Positions 10,977 through 49,898 of a DNA stretch of 64,000 nt are shown here, one piece after another. Position 1 is the stretch's first letter. Each line of letters begins with the position of its first letter. The stretch spans positions 672,077 to 736,076 of the forward strand of contig NW_020170388.1 in assembly GCF_000524195.1 (NCBI RefSeq). Reading direction: 5' to 3'. The notes below the pieces were generated by a model, which saw nothing but the letters and a program-made list of their open reading frames with translations, did not search any database and was not told where the DNA came from. The translations under genes were made by a program, and so were the position numbers. This stretch comes from Echinococcus granulosus (taxonomy: Eukaryota; Platyhelminthes; Cestoda; Cyclophyllidea; Taeniidae).

Positions 10977-13900
10977 TGGCTCTTAACTACACGTCACGCG
11001 ACCGTGTGCGCGGTCAGACGCACAATGAAAATCTTGGGGCCTATCGATTAAAAGAGGGTGTTTGAATTTAAATTCTCGGTTGTGACGCATTTTCATTAAA
11101 ATGTGGGTTTTTAGATGTAAACCTTATGAAAAGCAACTTACTTAACCATCATTATACCTTAATACGGAGATAACCAAAAAGAATTTGAAACCAATTACCT
11201 TTGGGCTGGCATTCTGCTCTTTTTAACAACAGAAGGCCACAGAGATACATTCAATTGGAAGTTTATATAGAAGTTGGCATATTGGGCTGACGTTTTCGTT
11301 AAGAAATTCGCCGCTCATAAAAGCTGAAAGATGATATTAGATCAGAACTAGATGGAATGGATAAGGTATAAAATAATGCAGTGTCGTCCTTGTAAGCTAG
11401 GTAAGTAACCGAGTAGGTGTATTTCTATAGCTTGTGTTCTAAAATGAAATCATACCAGCAAACTGCACACAAATTACAGGGACTCTTTTGTCCTATTAAC
11501 ACTGTGAACCAGTAAGTATCTGTTGCTCGAAGGAAACTTTCATGCATGAAAGCTGCCAGTTGTGACTGGATATCCTTAATCAGTCGTATTCTTCGTTTCA
11601 GCAAAAGCCTTGGCTACTAATCCTATCATTTCTGTTTATCTCTCACTGACTGAGAAAGCCTTACAATCAAACTTTGTCAAAGAATCTTGCTTTCACTTAT
11701 GGTAGTATAGTCTATTTTTGTAAAGAACATCGTCATGAATATAATGTGCCAGACGATGAAATTTAAGACCACAATTTCCAAATGAAAAGCCCGTTAAAAG
11801 CAGGTAAATTCCTCTACATTTTAAGCAAGTAAGACCCGTGGAAATTTACTTTATCATCCCATTTGTTGTTTTACCTAAAAATGTGCAAATCAAAATCTAG
11901 GCATTGTGCAAGAACTGGCTCGTTGGCTGTCACAAGTTTGGCTAACATTATTCCACTGATTAGGGTCTCAGATATCAGATCTTTTAAAGATAATTGTTTC
12001 TGTTGCCATACTTTCCTAGAATTCTTTATAGAAATGATTATGAATTGTTTTAAGGCCTATAATTTTCCTTCCTATTTTTCCTGGCTGACTTATTTTAAAT
12101 AAGTAGTAATTAACTTTTATCCACATAAATGGAAAGTTCAAATCTTTGAATAGCCTTATTCAGAAGCAACTTGTACGCAATTACTCGTTAATACACCTAA
12201 GGGCAAACAAGTGCCTTTAATTACTTTATAGCCTCTACCTCTTCAATTCTCCATGATGACCTCCCGTATATGCTAGTTTCTTTGACTTAAAAGGTATCAT
12301 TTTCAAAGGCGAGATGCATGGCTAAATGGAGCATCTTTGCTAACTAACAAGCCAGTATTTTGGAAACAAGTAAGCTTACATCACTCAAAAAGTTAATTTA
12401 TTTTAGAGATGATGTATTTTTTTATTTCTTGGCATATAATTTACAGCAATAACCTTTGTATCATGCAATTATTTTTTTCTGTTTAAGATGCTAACGTAAA
12501 ATCTACCTGAATTTGTTTGGAAAACCCCTTCTCTCATTTCAGACACACTTTCTTAATCACAGTTGAGAAAAAAATAGGAAAGTGGGCCAGAAGTTTAAGG
12601 TTTGGCGAATGTTTTGGGTGCATCCTATTTTTGGACAATTTTAAAGGATAAACACTTTGCATTGAGATAGTGATACATCCGTTTTCTATTTTACTGATTG
12701 AAATCGCGGAAAGAGAATGTTATAACACTATGCCCGGATAGTGCTTTTTACTGTATCAATCCAACCCATTGCCTTATTTTTTAGGAAAAGCCATTTTTTT
12801 GGTCACATGGAATTGCAAAGTGTGTGGACTTTAAACTACTGAAATTTCATGCTATAACGACAAAGTAGTTTTATTAAATTGATGATTCTATCAAGTATGA
12901 CTTGCATTCACTAGCATTTTGTTCTGTTAATTTATGCATTCTAGACCTCTTTTAATTTGAAAATTTTGTGATGGTTTACTATTCACTTATCTGCCCGTTT
13001 AATCATACAAATTATTCGTTCTCTGCGTTTCGTGTTTACGACATGGTGATGTAGTCTTTCGGTCAAGCCTAAAGTCTCTCAGCCTTTCTTTTGTACTGGT
13101 TTAGCTTACTGTTACCTCTAAGAAGACTCGTGGCCTTGGTTCCACAATGTCTTCTACAGCCATACTTCACTTGATCATATTACAGGCTGTCTAACTACGA
13201 AGTCTGAAAAAAAGTAAAAATAAAATAAATAAATAAAATTACATCAAGACACAAACTTATACTAGAATAAATTACGAAAGTTTGACACAGAGCAATTAAT
13301 CTCGTGGAGTTGATTTATCACAATGACTCCGCCTGTTCCGACCACACAAAGGCTGACAAGTTAACATTATTTGTATCAAGTGCATGGTGCCTGGTGCATT
13401 AGTGGACACACTTATCCGCAGAATGCACCAAAAGACGGACAGATCCAGAACAATTCCCGGAATGTAAATGGGTACGTGCGAGAAATGCTACTCTGGCGGT
13501 GGATTATGATACAAGGATGTGATATTTAAGAATTGTGTTTAACACCAACCCCAGCATTTTGTTTGTTACGTTAGGAACCAAGTTTTCTGATCACTAAAAG
13601 GTTTTTTAACATAGATCGAATGAAAGTTCGTGCATCAAAGACTGTATTCGGGTAATGATGACCACGCTGCTCGAGTTATGCCTTAGAATTTCTTGGTTAT
13701 TTATCCACATTTTTGTTAAATGGCATAAGCACTTGGGACTTTAAATAGCGATTGTACTGGACGCAAGTGCAGTTTTTAGTATGGTACTATGCATTACTGG
13801 AGTGAATCCACAATTTTTTAGCATTCACCTTCAGCTATTTAGTTCAAACCTTAATTTCTATATGTGATACAATTTAAAGGTGTTCAAGAAAATGAGAACG

Positions 13901-16900
13901 TGTTCTAAATTACTTGGCTTGTTTCTACTTAAATCCTCTTTTCCTGCATTATCTATTCAAGTTTTGTCTCGGCGAACTTAAACGATAGTGAATAGTCTTA
14001 CGTCTTACGTTCTTACGTGCTTAAGAACCATGACCTAAAAGATAGAAAATAACTTTAAAATATCAGGCTCATTTGTAAATCACTTTCGAGACAAAAAAAT
14101 GGGATTCCATAGTTCAACATTGCAAAATTTGTTTTTGACGGTACTTTCTTTAATGCTTGTGTTAGAATTTCTGCTTCTGTTTTGGATTGCCAACTTGAAT
14201 ATTCACGTACCAAAGGAGTCTCGTGCTTTTGTCATTCACTTTTGCGACACAGATTTTCAGTTATTTGCAAACCTGTAATTACTTGTCGAGAGATAAAACG
14301 CTTATTTACCGGGTCATTAGCCCAAAGAAGGAATAATTTTAAGTCAACGAATAGCCTTCACAAAATTTGCCAAAGAGCAAAGGCAGATTAAAGTGGTAAG
14401 AATTCAGATTTTCCTATTTTAAAGACAAGGAAATGCAAGTTTGGTTTCTGAGATCCACATCAAAGCGATGAGGTGTATCTTTATAATCTTCATATCAACT
14501 AATCGGGGTGAATAAGAGGAAAGTAGAATGCGGCGACATCAAAATAAGTAACTATCTCTTGCTTCACCACATTCAACGCATATTTGTAACCAATGCAAAA
14601 AATAAATTTGACAAATAAAAAACCAACTTTGAATCTAATTCAGAAAAAAACATTTAAAGCTCACAACAACTGTCTTAAACGTTCACATATTTGCATTCCT
14701 TCCTATACCGGGGTGATCGTTTTTTGTTCAGGAGATTTATGAAGCAATAGTAAGTATGTCAGATTCTAATCTGGAAATACATAACACGTATTTATTCGCA
14801 GGAAAGTTTTTATTGCTTCAGGGTTTAAAAGAGGAAAAATAAAAGGCAGCCAATCAATTTCTTGTGACACATAAGGGAAAAAAATAATAATGGAGAGCTC
14901 CTAAACTACTTTGCACATTGTATTGATCCCTTTCATAGTCTATAGTTCTGTTTCAATGAAATTTAGACTTGAATTGAGCTCTACCCTTGAAAATTCCCAA
15001 AAGCCAAGAAAGAACATTCCTAGCCACTATCGTTCCCTCACATATTAATTTCCCTTTTGCCCATTGCAGTTAGTATGTGAATGGTTAATGCTAACATCGT
15101 GCGAATTTGGAAGATTTTACTTGGAAGAATATCATTAAGAAGTAAGAAAGATTAAGATGAGGATAGAAATGAGCTAAATACAACACTTACATGAACGGCA
15201 AGTACAGACCTTTGAAAACGAAGCTGTGAGCGTCTAAGTAGTTTGCGACGGGTTAGATACAAAGCAGATTATGCAAGGGTAACCGATGCTATGTACGTTT
15301 GCTTAAGGAATACTCCGGTAAAAAAACCAATCTTCGCCACACGTTAGATGGGTAGTAAACAGTCCTATCCTTACATTTGAAAGAGGTGAAGTTAAGCAAA
15401 TGGGTATATGTTAAAGCATATTATTGCCCACTGAATCATGACATGAGTGGAACCCACTTGATCTGTAGCCTCCACCACGATACTCCGTCCTCACTTAATG
15501 CAGGCGTACATCAACTGTTTTATAACCACGTTAAGCAGCATACTACCGAATGTTATTCTTGAAGAGTTAATCTCGATTAATTTTTATCAAAGGTAAGATG
15601 AAGTTTTTAATTATAAACAAGAAGAAACCATTTTCCTGAACGTGATACATTCATCTTTGAGTGACTAAGCACCAGAACCACATTTCAACGAGTCATATGA
15701 TCTTAAGCAGCACACTTTTTGCCATTGCTCCTGCAGTAATAGTCACAGATGGATTTCACAATGTCCTTTATGCAGCAAACAGTATCAAATCACATCCATG
15801 GGGTTCAAATGACATCTAACAAAATGAGAACTGTTTTATGGCAGGAAAATAGTGTTGGGGGATGCGATAAGGCATAGGGTGTTGATTGCCTGAGATAGTT
15901 CCTGTGCATTTCATGATATATTTATATGAACAATCTTGTATATCTACCAATTACAGCGAGTCATTTTAGCGAGCAAAGCTAACAATTACAAAAATACTTT
16001 GGCTACATGATCTGTTGAGGGAAAATGCAAATGTAAAGGAAATCTAACCCTTTAGTACTTATGGAATTATCAAGTAATGTCACAAAATGACAGTTTAAAT
16101 GTGAGACAAGGTAATAAGCTGACAAAGTGCAGGTGCAAGTGCAGCTGGTAAGCAAATTTTATCTTTCCACAATCACCATGATTCTATTAAAACTTGACTT
16201 GCGGAATAAAAGTACATTCAAAGCCCTTGAATAAACTTGCCCATGAGGGGTTCTACAACCAATGGCGTTTCTACAGACATAAATTAAGATCAAACCGCCG
16301 AAGTAAATGTCTTTAATGTTTAATTATTGTTGCATTGAAAGTTAGTAAACTCAAATTTTTTTTTTAGGGATTCGTATTTGTTTAAATTTTCGGGATATAA
16401 ATTCAGTTAAACTGCCTCTAATTAGTGGAAGAAAAGCATCTCATTTTACCAAAAATCCTATTCGAGGAATGTGCTGCTGTGAGCTCCGAACCTGGAGATC
16501 ACAATCATTATGCAGAAATAGTTTTGCGGCTGGAAAATTACTTTCACATGGAGGGAAAAATTACTGTTGCAAGTGAAGCCTCAGCGCCTTGTACTTTTGC
16601 CTAGCAGTTGTCCAGCCTGTGGGATAAACATAAGCATTTGCGTTACCAGGTTAAATATGCTCGCCTTTTGCGCTGTATTCTGGAAATACATTTATAATCC
16701 TGTCAAAATAATTTGGCTGTCATTGTTAGCAGATTTTTTATTTAATAATGCAACGCTTTTGTACAGCGCCAAAATTAGTGTATGTAATAATCGTAACATT
16801 ATTTATACTCCTTTGTTTCCCTGCCTTTCTATAATTCGGCCATACAGATACTGCAATCTTACCAATTTCCATTGTTTTCGTTTGCCTAGTTTGAACAGTT

Positions 16901-19900
16901 TATTTACTGAGCCATGCAAGAGGAAAATGTTGTAAAATTTGGGTTTTTTAGAAGAATTTAATCCCTGCTTTTTAGGCATAGTAAAGGTAAAAGTGCAGGA
17001 GCCTCTGACTTGCAACACTATCATGGAGTTTCGTGGTGTCCAGATAATAAAACAGATTCTTATAGATATAAAAACTGTAGAAGCTTCCCGAAACATATAT
17101 ACTAAACTGAGAACAAAAGTATATTCATTTGTCAATTCTGCTTGCCTTTTTTGATGAATCTAAGAGTTGGAAGTTAAAAGCACCAGGAATATGCAATTAT
17201 GTAAGACGTTTGCTTGATTTATTGCTTTTGAGTATATTTAGGGTAGAAAATTAATGCCGTATAGTTACGTAAGCTCCTTGTGGCATCTACAGCAATTTAT
17301 AATACTTTATCGTCTTAGGATAGCACCATTCCTCTGTAATATTTTACATACCAGATAACGACAAAGCTCAATGGATTACTCATTTTTATAACAACTTCTC
17401 CTCATTTATTTAAAACAAGGAGTTTGAAAAGTTTTGGCGCATTAAAACCGCGCTATTTTGCTCAAGTTAAAATAAATGGGTCTTTAAAAAAATTAAAATA
17501 TACTAGAGTTATTTATCTTGCCTTACGGCTACGTTATGGGCCATATTTTTATTCGAACTACAGAAGTTGACAATAACTCAAGTTTTAGGTGAGGAGTAGG
17601 CGAATATTTTTGCAGATAATGTATATTGTAAAAAAGCTGAGGGCTATATCTTACGAAAGCGAAAGAAATGCATACTATACATTCACCGTAATTACGAATT
17701 GTAACCTGTGTATTCTACTGAACAAACCTAACATAAACTTTGCAAATAGGTGTAGCGTTCCAAGTCTTCCCTGCAGTTGAAAGATATCATAATACAGGGG
17801 CAGAAAATGCATTACCGACGTACAGAAGAGTAGAAGGATCACTGACGTAAATGGAGGCGCAATTGCGAAGACTTAGGTGCCCGTCTAACCAAAAGGTAGC
17901 GTTAAATAACCTAATCCTTGCAATTGCATATACACTGCTGGCTATCGTTAGGTCGTAAGAATATTCAAGTCGCAGGTGGTTTTTGATTTGTTTTTCGGTC
18001 TCCTATTCCCACATCTTAAAATGCGACCAAGGCATGTTTAAGTAAAGCATGCTACATTACCTATGAACTGTAAGAAATACAGAAGAGCTTTGCAATTTTA
18101 CTTATTTTCTTTCAATGGTTAATAATACCAGGAAAACAGTTCTTTGTAAGCATTGCATCCTGCCATTTTCAACATGCAATTACTTGATACTCTGGTAGGG
18201 CACTCAGCATTCCAAATATCAAAATGTCAGCTTTGAAGCGATCATAATTTAATAAATTTTGTTTCTCATGCTATGCATTGTAGCGAAAATAGAGATGCCA
18301 TAAATGATGCAGCTGCAAATTTGTTTATTCCTAGCCTTCCTGCAGAGGCTTTGTGGTCGTTTATTAAAGGGTCTTCACTTCCCTTTTCTTCTTAATTAGT
18401 GAAGCCAGAATGATGTGTGATCTTTCCCTTACAAGACGATGAAACATTAATGCCGCTCATGAACCTGCAACGTGAGAAATTAGAGTAAGAATAAATTAAT
18501 TACCTAAGAGGAAATATTGTATTTTATCTCCAACTACTGATATTCCCCAACATTAGCGTTTATTTTCCAATTTACAGTCCGTTTTTACTTCTTATTACAA
18601 GGGTATGTATAAATCTCAGATAGTAACAATTTCATCTAGATAATGATTGCTCATTGAAAATTGCTCAGCTTTGGAAACCTAAGCCTTTGGATGTCTTTTC
18701 CGTCTTTTTAAAAGAAAATTTTGATACGTGATCGGACATATTACAATACGATCCTCCAGTAACTGCTTGACAACATTTCCCTCGCAAAAATCTCTTTATT
18801 TAGGAAAGATTTAGACCTTCCCTCATTAACAAAAACTTTTAAATACCATTTGGCTTTTTCTGTCTTTGCTTATAAAACATATTTATGCATTATTTCACAC
18901 AAAAATTTTATGCTTAAGTGACTTAAATTTATCGAGCAGAAAATCATGGGCACATGTTACCTCCCAATTGAGACAAGATATTGAAATTTGAAGTTGACTG
19001 CTTTTTAAGCGAATCGCGTGCACTCAGTATCCTCTTTAATGAGTAAAAAGGATGTCGAACCCTTTGGAAAATTTTAAAAATGTATTTATGTTTTTTTAAA
19101 CGTTGAATTATTTGTTAAGGGGATTGTGAGGCCGGCCAAATTCACGCCAGATTTTCTATATGTTACAGCCCTAATCACATAATTTTCGCATTCCAAATGA
19201 ATAATAAAGATTGTATACGGTCCATTTCCTGGCAACACTGTCAGTAGAATTGAATGGACAGAAAACGGAAAACAGTTCTCTACGCCGCAGAAAATAATAG
19301 CTGACATAAAACAAAAAATTAATTAGGAATTACGCTATTTGAGGAATTTAATTGTGGAAAAGCCATTTAGTTTTCTACCAGTTCCTAAAGCCCCAAAATA
19401 GGAGTGACTGGTTAACGCTTGGCGGGGTTCTAACTTCTGAGACAGTAGTGGCATTGTGTCAACAAATCTGGAGGTACTTTAATCGTATTATCAGACCTAA
19501 CTGATTGACAAGGGTAATTAAAAAAACACTTTACCTAAGGTTCAGATAAGTTCATCCCACTGAAGGGGAGGTTTTTTGCAGCCAATTGATAATCACAGCT
19601 GATCAGCAATTTTATGATTCACCTACCCAAAAGTCCACGAGACCCACTTACAACTTTGTACTTTCGATTTAAGTACCTCTAAGATTGTGTTTGTTTCACA
19701 CCGCCAAAGGCGAATGGTGACGCCAATCTAAAGAAAGCGTATGCTCTTTTGCGATCACCGACGGAATGCGATCCCCACAGCTCCTAAACAAAGTTTTGCC
19801 TGCGGCAGCATGAAGCGGTAACTCGGACTTCACACCGCGAGGGTGAATATGTTGTTAGATGGTCTTTATGAAACCTCTTACCTATTTTTTCGGTTTCAGC

Positions 19901-22900
19901 AACTTACTAACTCTTAGTTTTTATTTTATTCGCAAATCCATTTTTTTAAAAGAACACACAAACTTATTTCTAATTTTTTGAGTCCTTTGCAATTTTTTTG
20001 GGAAGTTATGCAAGAAGTTGATCCTTTTTTAGAATTTGCCAATTGCTGCAAAATTATGGAAATGTACAATATAGGTAGCCGCCAAACATGACCACAAAAC
20101 TCGAATGACCCATTTAAAATAATTGCCTTGAGCAAATAGTAGCACATACAACTCTATTTCCACTTTTATCTGATTTCTGTCATAATTCCCTCCAGACACT
20201 CATCTGCAAAATTTTGAAGACTAATACAAGGTTTTATTTGAGGAGAGTAATTGAGGTTTCCATGCTTATGAAAAAAGCTATCTAGAACCAAACGCCTCAG
20301 ATATACATAAATTTTGGTTCGTAGTGCACCTTAATTACTACAAGTCGCCCCTAAGACGGGCGGTAAATAAACGTTTGAATGTCCTACAAATTCGTTTTTG
20401 CCGTAGCACGGGGTCTGATTTGAAAAACAAATGCACAGGAAATTTGTAGGTAAACAACTTTTTAAAAACCCGGATAATATTTTAATGGAACATCGACTGA
20501 GGGGTATTAAAAATGTCACCTTTAACTACCCATTCGCAACGGTCTCCTGATTTTATTATTCATGCCATAAGTAATTATGATGAATTGCTATATGTATATG
20601 AAGGATTTATAAAGCAAAAAATGGATAAGAAATACACAAGGATCTGGACATTTCTAATTTTAATAGACAGATTTTAACTAATAATACAACGTCAATCACC
20701 TTTGCAAATTTACCAAATTTATTAATTTTACTAAATTTAAAAGTCCTTGTTGATGTATTAGTTTAAATATTTAGCTATGAGTTCTGGCGGGGCCAAATTG
20801 GGTGCTCCACGATTACATCTTCCTTGGGTGAGCTAGCCTCTGGGCCACGCCAGTAGCTGCAATCCCTTTCGCATGCCAAATATATGTATGTTTCCTTCGT
20901 CTTCAGAAAAGTCTTGGACCGCCACACTTTCTTTCCTAATCAACTGAGATGCTCTATCATCTTTTAAGTTACCATAATATTGGGGGCAAATCACATTTCC
21001 ATAACATTTGCTAATTTTTATGAACAAATTGGTGCTTAAATGTGGAAGTATACTAAATGGCACGTGGATCAACTAGATTATGACAAAAACCACAGTCGAC
21101 ATCTCAACTCCACTAAAACTTTGGTGGTGATCGGTAGCGACTCATTCTCGTGTAGAAAGAGGGAAAAACCAGAGTGGTAGGGAAGGGGGAATGATTAACA
21201 CAAAGTTAGTTGTACAGCGACAAAATGGAGTAATTTTTCTGTAAGAAATGGGCGTATTAATTAAAACCAGTGTAAGTATTAATAGCTGTTTAGGAGTAAA
21301 ACACGCAAAAGTCAAAACATTGCTCAAGGATTATTTTTACGTCGTATCACTAATCATAAGCAATGTTTGAATGTCACCAAGCAGAAGTGTCAATAGAAAA
21401 TTAGTACTTTTTAGCCAAGTAAAAGACTTGATGTCTTAAAAGTACGCTAGAAAAATATTATTTCATGTCAGATACATTTTAATTAAATTTCTTAACAAAA
21501 CGCTCAAATATTGACACCGCGAAATACATGCGAGATTATGCTGATCCGCTTAGAATTTTCACCGTCACTGTAGAGAATGCGTTTGGTGTTAATGGAGAAT
21601 CCCGAAATACATTCACACTGAAAGACTTTCAATAGACTCCAAAATTTTCAACAATCATATTATTAGTGCACAAAATTTAAATTCGGAGTGATAAAAAATA
21701 CCTTATTAGCTCACTAATGCAGGTTCCTTTTTAGAGCTAAAAACAATGTGTTCTAATGCTCTAGTGGGTAAAACCGCAAATTTGTGAAAATTTTATTTCT
21801 TTGACAATCTTGATAAAGTATGACTACGTCCATTTTTCTGGTTGTGCACCATCATTTGATGTTTATTTTTTACGCGGAATATTTTTCGAGTCGAAGACTA
21901 CCTAATAAGAACAATTTAACATACCAACATTTAATTTCGAGACGAGGCAATGTAGTCGTATTTGGCCAACTTCTGATAGTTGCCCTCTTATTTTAGTAAA
22001 AGAGATCCAAGCACATTAGCGCTTCTGCGTGTATCAGATGGAAGTAATTTACCTATAACCATCCACAGCATTAGTGTTATATTACTCTGAGCATTTGTAT
22101 CTAGCAGATTATTAAGAAGTGAGATGGCTTTGTACACTGCTGGAGCTAGAGTAATACGCCTTGAAGGGGAGAAGTAACTTGGAATTCGCTTGTCATTCCA
22201 AAAGTTCAAACAATACAACGCCTGCCTCTGCCTTTAGTAGTATAAAGTATTTAAATTTATGCGTATAGTTTCATATGTATTCAGCTTCGGGCGACATTGA
22301 CTAATAAGATATTCCTCAGGATCATAAAGAAGGAATGTTAAAGGAATGCTTCCTGTTTAAATCATCATAGCCATTTGAATTTTCGAGATTTTTAATGAGT
22401 CTCATCTTGTTGCAATGCCATTTTGGCTCCATTTACTACTTAAATAAGTACTTAAGACAGTTTGTGCACCTTAGGGTAGAACCGCAAATAGTACAATTTG
22501 TAGACGAGCTAACAAGTGTCATCATGCCGATGTAGCATTTATCACCTCCTTTTAAGTTCTCTCTCTTCATCTTCTCTTTTCCAGCCATGTGCTAGAGAAA
22601 ACAAGCAAGCATGACCATTAGATGCTTCCTAGAAATCAGTACGCCGATCATTGTAGTGCCATTTGCAGTTTTCTACATAGAGCGTCTACTACGGCAATCT
22701 TTTATCCGTTGTTTTTCGTACTTTATAAAACGTCGTGGTGGTTGCTTGTTTATTTGTTGATAGCCTATGCCTGGGCATGTTTTTAAACTTGTTTTAGCCA
22801 CTTCCAGGAGAAGTTATTTAAAAGGATTTAATAAGGATTATATCTTGTTCACAATGTTAAGTAAACACATTTATATTGAATACTTTCATAAACTACTTTT

Positions 22901-25380
22901 GATTTGTAGCAATGTTGAAGGAAGTCTGGTCAGGTGGTGAAGAGTTTAGGTTTAGGTCCACTTGCAAGTATTTCTGTTGTCATACAGGATCATCAGTAAT
23001 GTATTTTACAATTCAATTTCCGAATTTTCTGACTTTGTTTGTTACATTTATTTAAGATGTCCAAAATAAATATTAAAAATTCGAAGAATGTTTGCTATTG
23101 ATAAATTCTGTTCCCTAAAGAGAAATGACAGCTATACTACCACAATATGTACCTTTGATAAGTAATGACCAAGCTGAAATATATCATCCTGTTCTACAAA
23201 AACGGGAATGAAGATGCTATTTTATTAATGAAAAATGGAAGGCTGCTAAATCCATGTCCTTTGTTAAAAAAAGTTTTTTCCATCTGACTTAAATTTATCT
23301 GACGAATGCAAGCTGTGCTTAAAAGGGCACGCTACCGGTGTAGCTGTTTAGGAAATATCTACCTAATAAATGTCATGCAAACACACATGTTGCTGACACC
23401 AAAACAATTATCAACCACCCGTAGCTGACGAGAAATATACCTCGCAAGTGCATATATTTTGGGGCAAAGCATGAGGTTCAGCGGAGTCACGGGAAAAAAG
23501 AAGCAAAGTAAGCCTGAGTGTTCGATATAAACTTCCCTAGGCATTTCCACCATTTATTTTAGAGATTAGTTAGTCAACAATTAGTAATCTGAATGAATTA
23601 ATGAGGAGGAACTAAATAAGAGCTTCTTCCAACTTGTATTTTGGGTGCAGGATGCAATAAAATTCTTGAGATACCCCACTATTAAAATCAATGTAAGCGC
23701 AACCAGCTTCACTAATCTGCTCTATGAAATGTAACAGCATGCTAATGCTGATTCGGAGCGGCTACGTAGTTTTATCTCTCTATGCTAAATCATACACTCT
23801 TTTAGAGTTTATAAGTCTAAAAGTAACATTTATTAGAAAGCGCTTCCTTGTTGGAATTTCAAAATGGATTGCTGCAATCAGTGAGTCAAGTAAAGGTCCG
23901 AGATTTTTTTAATTTGTAACATGTATTTACGTTGTCTTTCCGACAAGTGCAGCTAATGGCCAACAAGCGTAAAGGTTTCAGAGATGTCCCTCAATTCAAC
24001 GTCTTTAAAATGGCCAGATAAATGGCAGTGAGGTCGAATAATTCACTTTACATAGTTATATAGTCGCGACACATCGTTTTGATAGAGACTGCTAAAGTAA
24101 CAATTATAGATCGCCCCAGCATTGGTCATTATTTAAATTTTTTAATCATTTCTGCAAATCATAGGGCGAGATCATCATTCATTTTATGCCTGCGAATGCA
24201 AGGATAACACACTAATCCATTTTCCCCTTAATTTATGTTTTTACCAATGGAATTCGAAGGTGACACAGAAAAATACACTCTTATTTTGGCATATATATAG
24301 CTCTGAGATCAAAAGCAAATAATTTCTCCATAAACATGACCTTTATTCAAACAACTATTCAAATTTGCACTTGAAATTTATGTAGACCTCCTTAGTAGAA
24401 CAAATCGACTTAAAATAACTTTTTTTAAAGTCATCAAAGTATTTTACGCATATGAGGGGCTAGGCTTGTGAGAATTCTTGTCCATCTCGATAATGAAAAT
24501 AAGTGTAATAGTTTTGTTCATATCCTTCTTTCGGAAAAAAGTATTACATATATAGCAAAAATTTTAAAAAATGTCACATATTTATTTGCTAAACACTTCA
24601 GTAAGGGATTTTGCTTTGCCTTTGTTAACTGAAGAAACCAAAACTTTTTAAGTGAAAATACACCACAAGTTTTTTCCACAAAACAGATGATAAATTTTGA
24701 GCAACCCATTTTTACTAAAAAATTATCTGTTCTCAGTCGCAGTTCCTCTGCTACTTAAAGCAATTGTTGATTCACCCAATCCCAGAGCTGACCGCTAACG
24801 CGAATAAACAGCTAAACGGCCGTATATGAAACTGTTACCGCTTAAATAGACACTAAAGAATGCATTTCGTGGGGCGTTTGACTAATTTTCCTAAATTGCT
24901 AATTTGCTGGCTCTAGGATGCCGCTTATTTCACGTCAAAACCGGTGACTTATCGTATCCTGAAAGGATGACCAATCAGCATCGATATCAGACACTGACAA
25001 CCAAAAAGTAAACACTCTTGGTCAGATGATGGCGTCGGTTGAAATAAATACATTTAATCGAAAGCCATAAAACCCTTTTATTGCGCACATACGCATACAA
25101 GCGCACAAGAATACGCAACTGACCGTGTCCACCAATCCGCATCCAGTTTGCGGCTGGACCAATGGATGCAGCATCAGCTGTTGTATGATCGTCGGTCCGT
25201 CCAATTGCATGTGGTGAGCAGGCTTGCATATGTGGTCCTCCAGATCATACCATCATAGACTATGCTCGTATAAAGCCACCGGTCACAAGTGTATCAACGT
25301 GCCTACTATTGTGTCTGTGTACATACATCCTTCTCATATGTATGGGCACTGGTGATAAGGAAGACTTGTAACTACACACA
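10977..25380. other. 14.4 kb region with no recognisable gene
   Basis: This lies between the divergently transcribed CLASP-like gene (-) and tolloid (+). Open frames are below about 125 codons, commonly overlap on opposite strands and show no family resemblance or splice-bounded structure that I could defend. No tRNA-like or clear long repeat was identified by eye. It presumably holds regulatory DNA and 5' untranslated exons. Confidence 0.5.
25269..25274 (+). promoter_or_regulatory. candidate TATA box of the tolloid gene
   Basis: TATAAA followed by GCC lies 107 bp before the tolloid ATG. If used, transcription would start near 25300 and give a 5' untranslated region of roughly 80 nt. This rests on motif and position alone. 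Confidence 0.3.
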
Positions 25381-49582
<24,202 letters not shown>

Positions 49583-49702
49583 TAATAGGAACGTACAAAA
49601 CTCTTAAATGACTTCAACAACGCGAAGCAACAACCAGCACGGAAATTTCACACGCGTACACATCTTAGGTGACGTGGTTTTTGTAGTCGACCTACTGCCC
49701 TG

Positions 49703-49716
49703 CCCCCCCCCCCCCC
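49703..49716. repeat. C14 homopolymer in tolloid 3' UTR
   Basis: Fourteen consecutive C residues within a pyrimidine-rich tract, about 120 nt after the tolloid stop codon. Length may vary between individuals or be an assembly uncertainty. Confidence 0.8.
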
Positions 49717-49870
49717 TACCTCTACCCTGTTCCGACCCTTTACCTCGCCTGCTACTTAAACATGGTTTGAGCGCAGTCAAAGGCAGAGGGGGTTTGACTT
49801 GACGCTCGAACTAATCACAAAAAAACAAGTAAAAACTGAAACGTGACATGTTAATTTCTTAGGGAAAAAA

Positions 49871-49898
49871 GGCGCTTTTTGGGGCGCCGTTAAATAAA
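49871..49898 (+). terminator. hairpin and poly(A) signal ending the tolloid mRNA
   Basis: GGCGC at 49871-49875 can pair with GCGCC at 49884-49888 around an 8-nt loop, and AATAAA follows at 49893-49898. The hexamer is about 310 nt after the stop codon and is the best cleavage signal for tolloid. The hairpin next to it may be coincidental. Confidence 0.5.

Noticed and set aside
16567..17135. 122- and 110-codon frames on opposite strands
   Set aside because: They overlap each other, have no motifs, and lie in AT-rich sequence; most likely chance.
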